From Spirochaetales bacterium (GTDB lineage: Bacteria > Spirochaetota > Leptospiria > Leptospirales > Leptonemataceae), in the NCBI GenBank assembly GCA_024233935.1, contig JACKOY010000004.1, positions 124,001-188,000 of the forward strand: a stretch of DNA of 64,000 nucleotides. Direction: 5' to 3'. Shown one piece after another: positions 52,141-59,158 of this stretch. Each line of letters starts with the position of its first letter. The stretch's first letter is position 1. Position numbers and translations under genes: made by a program. Under the pieces are notes generated by a model. The model was not told the DNA's origin, searched no databases, and saw only the letters and a list, made by a program, of their open reading frames with translations.

Positions 52141-52944
52141 ATGATTTCCTGGTGTTCCTACTGCCAGAAGTACATCGGCGAGAAAGAGCCACTGGAGGTT
52201 TATGGTATGAGCCATGGCATCTGCGTGGACTGCATTGCCCGCGGGGCATTCACGGACCCTGCCGTACCGGGCCGCATTCGACCCATTCGGGAATTCTACC
52301 AACGCCTGTACCAGGTCGGCCGGTACGGCCGACCAGCCGACGCGCCGGCCATCCTGGCCGAAGGCCGGGGCATGGGCCTTGATCCACTCGATCTTTTGGT
52401 CGGAATTGTGCAACCTCTGCAGTACGAGATGGGTCGCGCCTGGGAACGAAACGAAATTAGCGTACAACAGGAACACATGTTCACCGCCACAATGCAGGAA
52501 CTTGTGGAAACCGTCGCCGTTTACTACGATTCGGGTAAGGAATTGCGCGAATCGCAGCACCCGCGGTTTCTTTTGGTAGACCCGGTGCCCGGCGGACAGC
52601 CCGGTCACTCACTTGGTCTCCGGGTGGTTGAGGCCTTTTTGCTCGCGCGCGGGACCGCCTGTCGTGTTGTGAGCCCTGGAATTCCTGTGGAAGAGTTGCT
52701 ACCTTTTGTGGAGAGCTGCAAACCGGCGTTTCTCGGAATCTCAATTACGCTTCCAGACACGACAGGTTACGCGAGGCAGGTGGAGCATCGTTTGGCCCAC
52801 CTGAACGGACCGATTCCGGGCTTGATCCTTGGAGGTTACGCCCTGCGCACGGGAATGGCCGTTGCGGACATTCCGGGGGTAACCGTCTGCCGGAACCTGC
52901 GGCAACTCGATGAGGTATTGCAGGCAAGCGCCGGCGAGGGGTAA
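52141..52944 (+). CDS. Free-standing cobalamin-binding sensor (Wx9EH type)
   Basis: A 267-residue protein. Residues 1-35 hold two CxxC pairs (Cys5/8 and Cys28/31), a probable zinc ribbon. Residues about 45-135 form a helical cobalamin cap with Trp101 and Glu111-His112, the Wx9EH motif of CarH-type B12 photoreceptors. Residues about 140-260 form the Rossmann-like B12 domain, with His156 in GHSLGLR as the likely lower ligand. No DNA-binding domain is present, so it may act through a partner. It is divergent from the heme-oxygenase-like gene. Confidence 0.83.
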   Translation: MISWCSYCQKYIGEKEPLEVYGMSHGICVDCIARGAFTDPAVPGRIRPIREFYQRLYQVGRYGRPADAPAILAEGRGMGLDPLDLLVGIVQPLQYEMGRAWERNEISVQQEHMFTATMQELVETVAVYYDSGKELRESQHPRFLLVDPVPGGQPGHSLGLRVVEAFLLARGTACRVVSPGIPVEELLPFVESCKPAFLGISITLPDTTGYARQVEHRLAHLNGPIPGLILGGYALRTGMAVADIPGVTVCRNLRQLDEVLQASAGEG

Positions 52945-53031
52945 TCTGGCCTGTAAAGCCGGGATCACCAGGCCGTGGTTGCGCGGGGTGTAGCGACTGG
53001 CTCTGTTTGTTTTTAGAGTTTCCGGGTGGAC

Positions 53032-53811
53032 CTACTGGAACTGCGGTCGCCGGCCTTCTTTCAATGCGCTCATCGCTTCCAGCAGATTCTTCATAATGAC
53101 CGGATTCCGGAAGCTCTCGTCCAGGTTTTTCATATGGGCTTCTTCGGACTGTAGTATTTCTCGATGTAACGATAGCTTTGTATGCCCGAAGGCCGAGGTG
53201 GGAACTTTCAGAATCTGGTCGAGTTTCTTCTGTGTAAGCTTGCGTAGATTCTCTCTGGAGTCCGCGACATCGTCCACAAGACCGATTTGTCTTGCTTCGT
53301 CGGCTTTGAAAATCCCTCCGTAAATGACCTCGTTAATTCGATGCGGAGCAATACAGGTTTTGACTTTTTCGACGACGGTCCCGGGCAGCGGCAGACCGAA
53401 AAAAACTTCTGTGAAAGAGATACGGCCCTTGCCCGCCAGCATAAACTTAAAATCACTGGCGATGGTTATTACAGCGCCGCCGCCCATCGCGTAGCCGGTG
53501 ACCTCGGCGACAAGTGGTTTGTCGAACTTCATGAGATAGTTAAAGAAAAGCACGATCTGCCCCATCTCTTCGGCCAGGCGTGATTGTTCGGTTTGAATAA
53601 TGTTTTGAGCATCGACCCCGTTGCTGAAAAACTTTTCGTTTTCCGAGGTCAGAACCACCGCCCGCAGTTCCGGATCCTTTCGAATCTCTTCCAGGATCGA
53701 CTCCAGCTCCAATAGATTATCGCGGGTAAACGAGTTTTGTTCGTTGGTTTGCAGCGTAATGAATACGGCCTTTCCGCCTCGCAACCCGGCAACTTCGCGC
53801 TTGTAGTTCAT
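53032..53811 (-). CDS. Enoyl-CoA hydratase/isomerase family protein
   Basis: A 259-residue crotonase-fold protein. The oxyanion-hole and CoA motif appear as FSNGVDAQNI near residue 62 and KPLVAEVTGYAMGGGAVITIASDF near 100, and LPGTVVEKVK follows. The two hydratase glutamates are only partly clear; residue 124 region reads SFTEVFFGLPLPG, with one Glu. It could be a hydratase, isomerase or other crotonase. It lies alone between the B12 sensor and a small membrane-protein gene. Confidence 0.84.
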   Translation of the reverse strand: MNYKREVAGLRGGKAVFITLQTNEQNSFTRDNLLELESILEEIRKDPELRAVVLTSENEKFFSNGVDAQNIIQTEQSRLAEEMGQIVLFFNYLMKFDKPLVAEVTGYAMGGGAVITIASDFKFMLAGKGRISFTEVFFGLPLPGTVVEKVKTCIAPHRINEVIYGGIFKADEARQIGLVDDVADSRENLRKLTQKKLDQILKVPTSAFGHTKLSLHREILQSEEAHMKNLDESFRNPVIMKNLLEAMSALKEGRRPQFQ

Positions 53812-53884
53812 GTTTACAGGTTCACCCGCGCTACCCCTGGCGCGTCAAGAGAATCCAGAGGCCGGTTGCTGGCATGGGAAATCG

Positions 53885-54313
53885 TCAGGTGCCTTTGCTT
53901 GGGGGCAGCCCGGTCTTTTCCCGAAAAATAAGACCCACGAGCATGCCCGCCGTCACGAAGTGCAGCATGCCCAGGGCGCCCTGAATCACGATCCAGGTGC
54001 CGACCGAGGGAATATCGAAACGACCGGCGATGTCGAGGGCGAGAAACGGAACCACAATAAGGCCGACCAGAAGTCCGTACTTCACGCCGCGGACCACGGG
54101 GCCGCCACGAAACGCAGTTAGCGGATAGAGCATTGAAAACCCAATGCCCATAATAAGCGTTGCGAACATGGCCAGATGCACCAGGGGTTCCTCGCGCATG
54201 GCGGGGATCGATGCGAAGTACTCGCCGCCCAGCGCGAATCCCAGCAATCCCTGTATGACAAAACTGGAAGCGAAAAATGCGATCGCTCCGAGAAGCATTC
54301 TGACGTAGCTCAT
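53885..54313 (-). CDS. Small membrane protein, unrecognised
   Basis: A 142-residue inner-membrane protein with four hydrophobic segments (MLLGAIAFFASSFVIQGLLGFAL, LAMFATLIMGIGFSMLYPLTAF, GLLVGLIVVPFLAL, and WIVIQGALGMLHFVTAGMLVGLIF). No known family is clear. It lies 73 bases after the enoyl-CoA hydratase start on the same strand and precedes the NTF2-like gene's 3' side by 38 bases. Confidence 0.72.
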   Translation of the reverse strand: MSYVRMLLGAIAFFASSFVIQGLLGFALGGEYFASIPAMREEPLVHLAMFATLIMGIGFSMLYPLTAFRGGPVVRGVKYGLLVGLIVVPFLALDIAGRFDIPSVGTWIVIQGALGMLHFVTAGMLVGLIFREKTGLPPSKGT

Positions 54314-54351
54314 TATTGTACTGTCATTCCTCGGCCCGACATGCCGCTGCG

Positions 54352-54747
54352 CTAACCGTGCTCAATCCACTCCGCGTGATGGGTGTCGAAGTACTCTTTC
54401 ACGTTCGCAATGAGACCGTCATGAATCTTAAAAAGGAAATGGTAGTGGTTGTTGTATTTTCTTCCGCTGGGATGCACGGCGTGGCTCTGTGCGGTGACGG
54501 CCACACGATCGGACTCGGCCGTGAATTCCTCCAGCACAAAGTGAAAGCCCTCGAACACGCGGTGGATGAGCTTGAAACCGAGGGCCATTGCGCGCTTGTT
54601 CTTGTGACCGGATATCTTGATGGCTCCGACGATCCACCAGTCCAGGTCTTCGTGAAGCTTCGCGCTGATGCCGTCTGCATCATTCCGGTTTACGGCTTCA
54701 AAGAAATCCCGAACAATCTGTTTATTGGTTTCTAAAGTCGCGCTCAT
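54352..54747 (-). CDS. NTF2-like / SnoaL-fold protein
   Basis: A 131-residue protein of the NTF2-like superfamily: a helix pair KQIVRDFFEAVNRNDADGISAKLHEDLDWWI, then a curved beta sheet ending with HYHFLFKIHDGLIANVKEYFDTHHA. Relatives are ketosteroid isomerases, SnoaL cyclases and binding proteins. Acid residues in the pocket (EDLDWW) are suggestive but not diagnostic. It lies 38 bases upstream of the membrane-protein gene on the same strand. Confidence 0.82.
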   Translation of the reverse strand: MSATLETNKQIVRDFFEAVNRNDADGISAKLHEDLDWWIVGAIKISGHKNKRAMALGFKLIHRVFEGFHFVLEEFTAESDRVAVTAQSHAVHPSGRKYNNHYHFLFKIHDGLIANVKEYFDTHHAEWIEHG

Positions 54748-55192
54748 AGGGTCTGCTATCTTTCAAAGAGATGGTGTTTCAGCGGGCCAGTTTCCCGGAT
54801 GCGGCAGGTTCGTATAGGCGCAGGTGTTTGCGAAGTACTTTTCGATCCTGCGAAGTGTTGCCAAAGAATTCGTCCCCTTGTCGGTCGAGTTGCTGAAGCT
54901 TTGATTTCGAGCAGCAACTGCAAGCGCTTGATATGCGCATGCGCAAAGGGGGAACAAAGTACCGGAGTGAATATGCTGGTCGACCGCAGAAAATAATGGA
55001 TTCGGTGCACCCCGGTTGAAAGGCGACGACCCGTCCCTGGATACGTTTCGGGCCGCAGCGGGCCCCCTGATTCTCCCCGGCGGGCGGCCGCCTTTCGATA
55101 ACATTCTGGCGGGCATCGACCCATTCTGCTTTATTTGCTTGCCTGCCGACGAATGCCGATCCACAGCTGAGGGCAATAGTCAGGCTGCTGGA
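54748..55192. other. Intergenic region, nothing recognised
   Basis: A 445-base gap between the NTF2-like gene and the DUF5939 cyclase gene, which diverge. Open frames on both strands have poor composition. The cyclase frame itself is open from 55016, but the extra residues lack a family match. The region probably holds both promoters; none could be marked. Confidence 0.4.
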
Positions 55193-56671
55193 ATGGCGAG
55201 AGATCATCCGGTCAACGAAGAGTACCTGGAGACCCTGCTGGCCGAATTGGAAACGGCGCGGGAGTGGTCTCCGCGGGTCATTGCCAAACTTGAGCATCAT
55301 CTTTTTGCGGCGGATGATCTCGAGGTGTTTCGGATGAATCCAATTCAGTATGCCGGCGAGAACCGTATCGCTGAAGACGAATGCATCGACCTGTTCTTAC
55401 ACGCAACGAAGCTGCAAATTCTGGACATGTACTGGCAGCTGGTTTGCCCGGGTTGTGGGGGCCCCATCGACAGTTTCACATCCCTCCAGAAATTGAACAG
55501 CCACTTCTATTGTGGTCTGTGCCGGGTCGATGGCATTGCCAATCTTGACGACTACATTCTGGTTAGTTTCAATGTGAGCTCCGCCGTACGACCGATTCGG
55601 TACCACGATCCGCATACGCTACCGGTCGCGGACTATATTCTGAACTACCGTTTCATGCGCGAAGCCTGCGTTCCGAAAGAACATCCGGCCCACGAGCACT
55701 TTCTCAGGACGTTTGGAGTGGAACCCCAGGTCAGGAATCTATTTGGAAAGCTCGCGCTCGATATGTTCTATCTGGAGCCGGGCGCCACGAAAAGCATTTC
55801 CGTCGAGGTGCCGCAAAGCGGTTATCTCGTGATGCACGATTTTGACAACGCCGGCCTGCACTTTCTGGCCGTGAAGCCGGATGCCCCGACGTCGGAGCCG
55901 GTCGTAGAGCTTTCCGGCGGAAAGATGACCTGTCCGATTAACGAAATCCCGGCCGGCATGCTTCGACTGGAGTTCAGAAATCAAAACGAAGAGCGTGCAG
56001 CTGTGCTCGTCTTTTGCGAGCCGGAATCGTACGTCGGAGCCGGGATGGAGCTGGCGCCCTTCTTGTCGGGTAAGAGACTTTTGAATACACCGACCTACCG
56101 AAATCTCTTTCGAAGCGATATCACGGTTGGCACCGAAGGTCTGGGCGTGAAGGATCTTACGATTCTCTTTACCGATATCAAGGGGTCGACAGAACTCTAC
56201 GACCAGATCGGCGACCTGAACGCATTCAATCTCGTACAGCAGCACTTCGGGCAGCTCGAGAGCGTTATTCAGAACCACGGCGGCGTTGTTATCAAAACGA
56301 TCGGCGACGCAGTCATGGCGACGTTCCTGAGCCCGGTCGATGCCGTTCGCGCCGCCATTCAGCTTCAAGAACAGCTTCACGGGCGCACGGCGGGAGGGGC
56401 GCCGGGGCTGCAGCTCAAGGTGGGCGTGCATTCCGGTCCTTCAATCGCGGTCACCCAGAATGATCGGTTGGATTATTTCGGTCAGACCGTGAACATTGCC
56501 GCGCGGGTGGAAGCGATGGCGAACGCGACCGAAATCTGCATGACCGAAGACGTGTTCGCCGTCTCCAGTGTCCCGGATCTTCTGAGAGGGTTTACAGTTA
56601 CCACGCAGATGGCCCACCTCAAGGGAGTGCAAAACGAAATGAAGGTCTATCGGGCCGCACTTTCCCGATAG
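55193..56671 (+). CDS. Adenylate cyclase with DUF5939 N-terminal domain
   Basis: A 492-residue cytosolic class III cyclase. Residues 1 to about 295 match DUF5939, with a zinc-ribbon CPGCGG...CGLC pattern near 85-115 and a beta-rich part. Residues about 310-490 form the cyclase: LTILFTDIKGSTELYDQIG with the first metal acid, VIKTIGDAVM with the second acid and the adenine-selecting Lys, and LDYFGQTVNIAARVEAM with the matching Asp. Both selectivity residues point to adenylate cyclase. ATG 55193 gives MARDHPVNEEYLETLL; upstream start codons exist but add poor sequence. Confidence 0.88.
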   Translation: MARDHPVNEEYLETLLAELETAREWSPRVIAKLEHHLFAADDLEVFRMNPIQYAGENRIAEDECIDLFLHATKLQILDMYWQLVCPGCGGPIDSFTSLQKLNSHFYCGLCRVDGIANLDDYILVSFNVSSAVRPIRYHDPHTLPVADYILNYRFMREACVPKEHPAHEHFLRTFGVEPQVRNLFGKLALDMFYLEPGATKSISVEVPQSGYLVMHDFDNAGLHFLAVKPDAPTSEPVVELSGGKMTCPINEIPAGMLRLEFRNQNEERAAVLVFCEPESYVGAGMELAPFLSGKRLLNTPTYRNLFRSDITVGTEGLGVKDLTILFTDIKGSTELYDQIGDLNAFNLVQQHFGQLESVIQNHGGVVIKTIGDAVMATFLSPVDAVRAAIQLQEQLHGRTAGGAPGLQLKVGVHSGPSIAVTQNDRLDYFGQTVNIAARVEAMANATEICMTEDVFAVSSVPDLLRGFTVTTQMAHLKGVQNEMKVYRAALSR

Positions 56672-56720
56672 CTTTACCGCGTTTTCGGAGTCGCGGCAAC
56701 TCAGGCGGCAGCTTTGCAGA

Positions 56721-56912
56721 TCATGTTCGGTCTCGTTGCGTCGAGGGCTGTGCCGGCTCTTCCCGTCGGCGGGCGAGTCGCTCGACACGCACTTGCCCCG
56801 TAAACGATTCAGTTGCAACGACGGCCACACGCAATCCTAATTTGGCGTCGGTTCGACGCGCGGCCGGAGCGGTTGTGCATTCTTGTGTTGCAGGGACCGT
56901 GGTTGCAATCAC
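56721..56912 (-). CDS. Possible small protein
   Basis: A 63-residue open frame from GTG 56912 with AGGAG four bases ahead, directly downstream of the small protein at 56945-57223. The sequence contains KLGLRVAVVATESFTGQVRVERLARRREE, which looks coding-like, but no family is recognised. It could also be the frameshifted tail of the neighbouring gene. Confidence 0.35.
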   Translation of the reverse strand: MIATTVPATQECTTAPAARRTDAKLGLRVAVVATESFTGQVRVERLARRREEPAQPSTQRDRT

Positions 56913-56944
56913 GGCGCTCCTGATCCGACCGGCGTCTTCCGTTG

Positions 56945-57223
56945 TCAGACAAAGTCCACGAAGCGTGATCCGGGTGCATACCGTACGGAAACGAACTGTC
57001 CTTTGCGCATTTCGGAGATTCGAGCGACGGGTACCAGCCAGATCACGCCTTTGATGATAGGGTCGGTCCCGCCGATTTTCAGATCGCACTGGACACGCGC
57101 GCGATCGCCCTGGTCGTACGTGCCGATCGATACCCGTAAGAGTTCCGCGTTGCCAAAAACGTAGTTCGCGGGATTCGGCCGCGCCTTTTCTCCAAGCAGC
57201 CTGTAAAACAGTCTTTTGATCAT
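56945..57223 (-). CDS. Small hypothetical protein
   Basis: A 92-residue basic soluble protein with no recognised family. It begins MIKRLFYRLLGEKARP and has a beta-rich body (LLRVSIGTYDQGDRARVQCDLKIGG, FVSVRYAPGSRFVDFV). No signal peptide is seen. It is followed at 33 bases by a possible small ORF in the same direction. Confidence 0.55.
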   Translation of the reverse strand: MIKRLFYRLLGEKARPNPANYVFGNAELLRVSIGTYDQGDRARVQCDLKIGGTDPIIKGVIWLVPVARISEMRKGQFVSVRYAPGSRFVDFV

Positions 57224-57594
57224 AGAGTCCTTTGTTCACGATCGAATCGTTGTCTTGCTGGCGCATGCCCGGCAACGGCGACCGTCGCGGTGTGAATAGA
57301 TTTTTATTGGGAATCGTACTGCCCCGTCATCCGCCCAAAAGAGGAGGATACCGCCACTGCGCGAACATTTTTCCAGAGTAGCCCTGAAGATCGTCTCTGC
57401 GCATTCCCGGTCCGGCCAGCCGCCTGATGCGCGTCCGGGCCGCGCCCATCAAGCGAATCCCGAGCAAGCAGTTTACGTTGTCCAAACCAGGCGATAGGCG
57501 TGCGGGGATTTCCCGGCAGGCGCGAAAAAGGATTGCCCACGGCTTTCTTCAAGAACCTGATGGGTTCGGCCCATACCTGAGCCCGGAGGCCTCT
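57224..57594. other. Intergenic region with one copy of a short repeat
   Basis: A 371-base gap upstream of the propeller lipoprotein. The frame of that gene stays open from 57427, but the TTG at 57595 with GGAGG is the better start. A 19-base motif at 57442-57460 is shared with the region ahead of the SpoIIE gene. Nothing else was recognised. Confidence 0.35.
57442..57460 (+). repeat. Short repeat, copy 1 (upstream of propeller lipoprotein)
   Basis: GCGCCCATCAAGCGAATCC lies 135 bases upstream of the propeller gene. A copy differing by one inserted C is at 58985-59005, 154 bases upstream of the SpoIIE gene. A shared upstream site or a remnant repeat is possible. Confidence 0.4.
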
Positions 57595-58773
57595 TTGTTC
57601 TCGCGCCCGCTTCTTGCCAGCCTGCTGGCCTGCGTTCTGGTGCGTTGCAGTGCCGTGCAGAGCGATTGCGCCGCCTTTGACGCCAGCTGTGACCCACTGG
57701 GCAACGTCCTCTATTTCAACCCTATCTGCGCCGTTTACTATTCCGAAGTAAGTCATCCGTCCAGATGGAGTCAGGTTCAGGCCGAGATGCAACGGCAGGC
57801 CATCAAAGGGAACTACGGCGCGCCGTCCGCTGCTACTTTTGGCACAGCTCCCGGCACTGCCGCATATGTCGGCGGTGTGTTAGCTCCCAACGGTAAAATC
57901 TACGCCATTCCGCACAATGCAACGGTCTTTGCTGTCATTGATCCGAATACGAATACGGTGAGCACTTTTGGGACAGCGCCAGGGAGTACCGCATGGGCGG
58001 GAGGCGTGCTTGCTCCAAACGGCCGCATCTATGGCATTCCATTCAGCTCGACAACGGTCGTGGAAATTGACCCGGTCACAAATACAACAGTTACGTTTGG
58101 CGCGCTTTCGGCCGCGGGCAACAAATGGAGCGGCGGAGTGCTTGCGAGCGACGGCCTGATTTATGCATTTCCTACCAATGAGTCCACGATCCTTGTCATC
58201 AATCCTGAAACGCGAAGTGTGTCGACAACTGGCAGCCTGACGGGATACGGCAGCGCGGTCCTTGCGCCACAGGGAAGAATCTACGGCATCGCCGCCACTG
58301 CACCCGCTTATGCCGCCTTCGATCCCTTTAGCTCAACTACTTCGACTTTTGGCACAGCGGGCGGAAATGCATTTCTTGGCGCCGCCCTCGCACCAAACGG
58401 AAGCATCTATGCGCTCCCTTTCACCTCTGCGACCTACGCGGAAATTGACCCGGCTTTGAACAGCGTGAGCACTTTTGGTGCGGCTCCCGGTGGCTCGGAC
58501 TGGACCAGCGGCGTGCTGGCGCCGGACGGCAAGATCTACGGTATTCCGGGAAACGCCACGACATACAATTACATTGACCCGGATACTCGCGTGGCCACTA
58601 CATTTGGCGCTGCGCCGGGACCCGCCGACCGCTGGCAGAGTGGAATACTGGCGCCCAATGGAAAAATCTACGGCATCCCCTACAATTCACTGACATACCT
58701 CGAAATTGATCCCAGGGCGAATGGCAGCTTTTGTGGCGCGCTTTTGCAGTCGGCCTACTTGAATAAATTTTGA
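57595..58773 (+). CDS. Seven-repeat beta-propeller lipoprotein
   Basis: A 392-residue exported protein. It starts at TTG 57595, preceded by GGAGG five bases upstream; MFSRPLLASLLACVLVRC gives a signal with a likely lipobox Cys. Residues about 85-375 are seven tandem repeats of 40-44 residues, each with a TFG-x-APG start, a GVLAPNGKIYGIP core and an IDP-x-T end. Seven such units fit a seven-bladed beta-propeller. Repeat four is the most diverged (TTGSLTGYG, GSAVLAPQG). The role is unknown; surface binding or adhesion is plausible. It lies in a signalling-rich region and shares an upstream motif with the SpoIIE gene. Confidence 0.8.
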   Translation: MFSRPLLASLLACVLVRCSAVQSDCAAFDASCDPLGNVLYFNPICAVYYSEVSHPSRWSQVQAEMQRQAIKGNYGAPSAATFGTAPGTAAYVGGVLAPNGKIYAIPHNATVFAVIDPNTNTVSTFGTAPGSTAWAGGVLAPNGRIYGIPFSSTTVVEIDPVTNTTVTFGALSAAGNKWSGGVLASDGLIYAFPTNESTILVINPETRSVSTTGSLTGYGSAVLAPQGRIYGIAATAPAYAAFDPFSSTTSTFGTAGGNAFLGAALAPNGSIYALPFTSATYAEIDPALNSVSTFGAAPGGSDWTSGVLAPDGKIYGIPGNATTYNYIDPDTRVATTFGAAPGPADRWQSGILAPNGKIYGIPYNSLTYLEIDPRANGSFCGALLQSAYLNKF

Positions 58774-59158
58774 GCCAGCTTTTCCCGCGCTACCTGCGAT
58801 GAAAGGCGCGGGATGGCCCCATGGTCACGCTTTCAGCTTTGGAGCTCACGATAGCGACGCTGAAACTCTGCATTCGGCACGCGCGCAGGCCATCGCGTTG
58901 CAGGGCGGAGCCCATTTACAAAATACATTTCGATGTCCCCCCTTGTGTTTGGCAGGCACGGCGCCCTAAATGCGTTCTCGGTCCGGCGCCCATCAAGCGC
59001 AATCCAATCGCCCCCGAACGGGCGCGGGAATTGCGTACAAGCGGCGCAATGAATGCGAACGGGCTGATTTCGCCGGAAAGCCAGAGCGTGTTTCCCGGCG
59101 CGCGTCACCAGGCAGACTGCTTGACCGCCGCCGGGCCACTCCCATCCTGAAGGTTCTG
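58774..59158. other. Intergenic region with second copy of short repeat
   Basis: A 385-base gap between the propeller lipoprotein and SpoIIE-receptor genes. A 91-residue minus-strand open frame at 58833-59108 has no ribosome site and no family match, so it is not called. The repeat at 58985-59005 is the main feature. The SpoIIE frame is open from 58970 but starts better at ATG 59159. Confidence 0.35.
58985..59005 (+). repeat. Short repeat, copy 2 (upstream of SpoIIE receptor)
   Basis: This motif, GGCGCCCATCAAGCGCAATCC minus its outer bases, matches the copy at 57442-57460 apart from one extra C. The bases just upstream are also alike (TGCGxxCxxGGxCCG). It sits 154 bases ahead of the SpoIIE start. 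Confidence 0.4.

Noticed and set aside
58833..59108. 91-residue minus-strand open frame ahead of the SpoIIE receptor gene
   Set aside because: No ribosome site or recognised family, and it overlaps the repeat-bearing promoter region.
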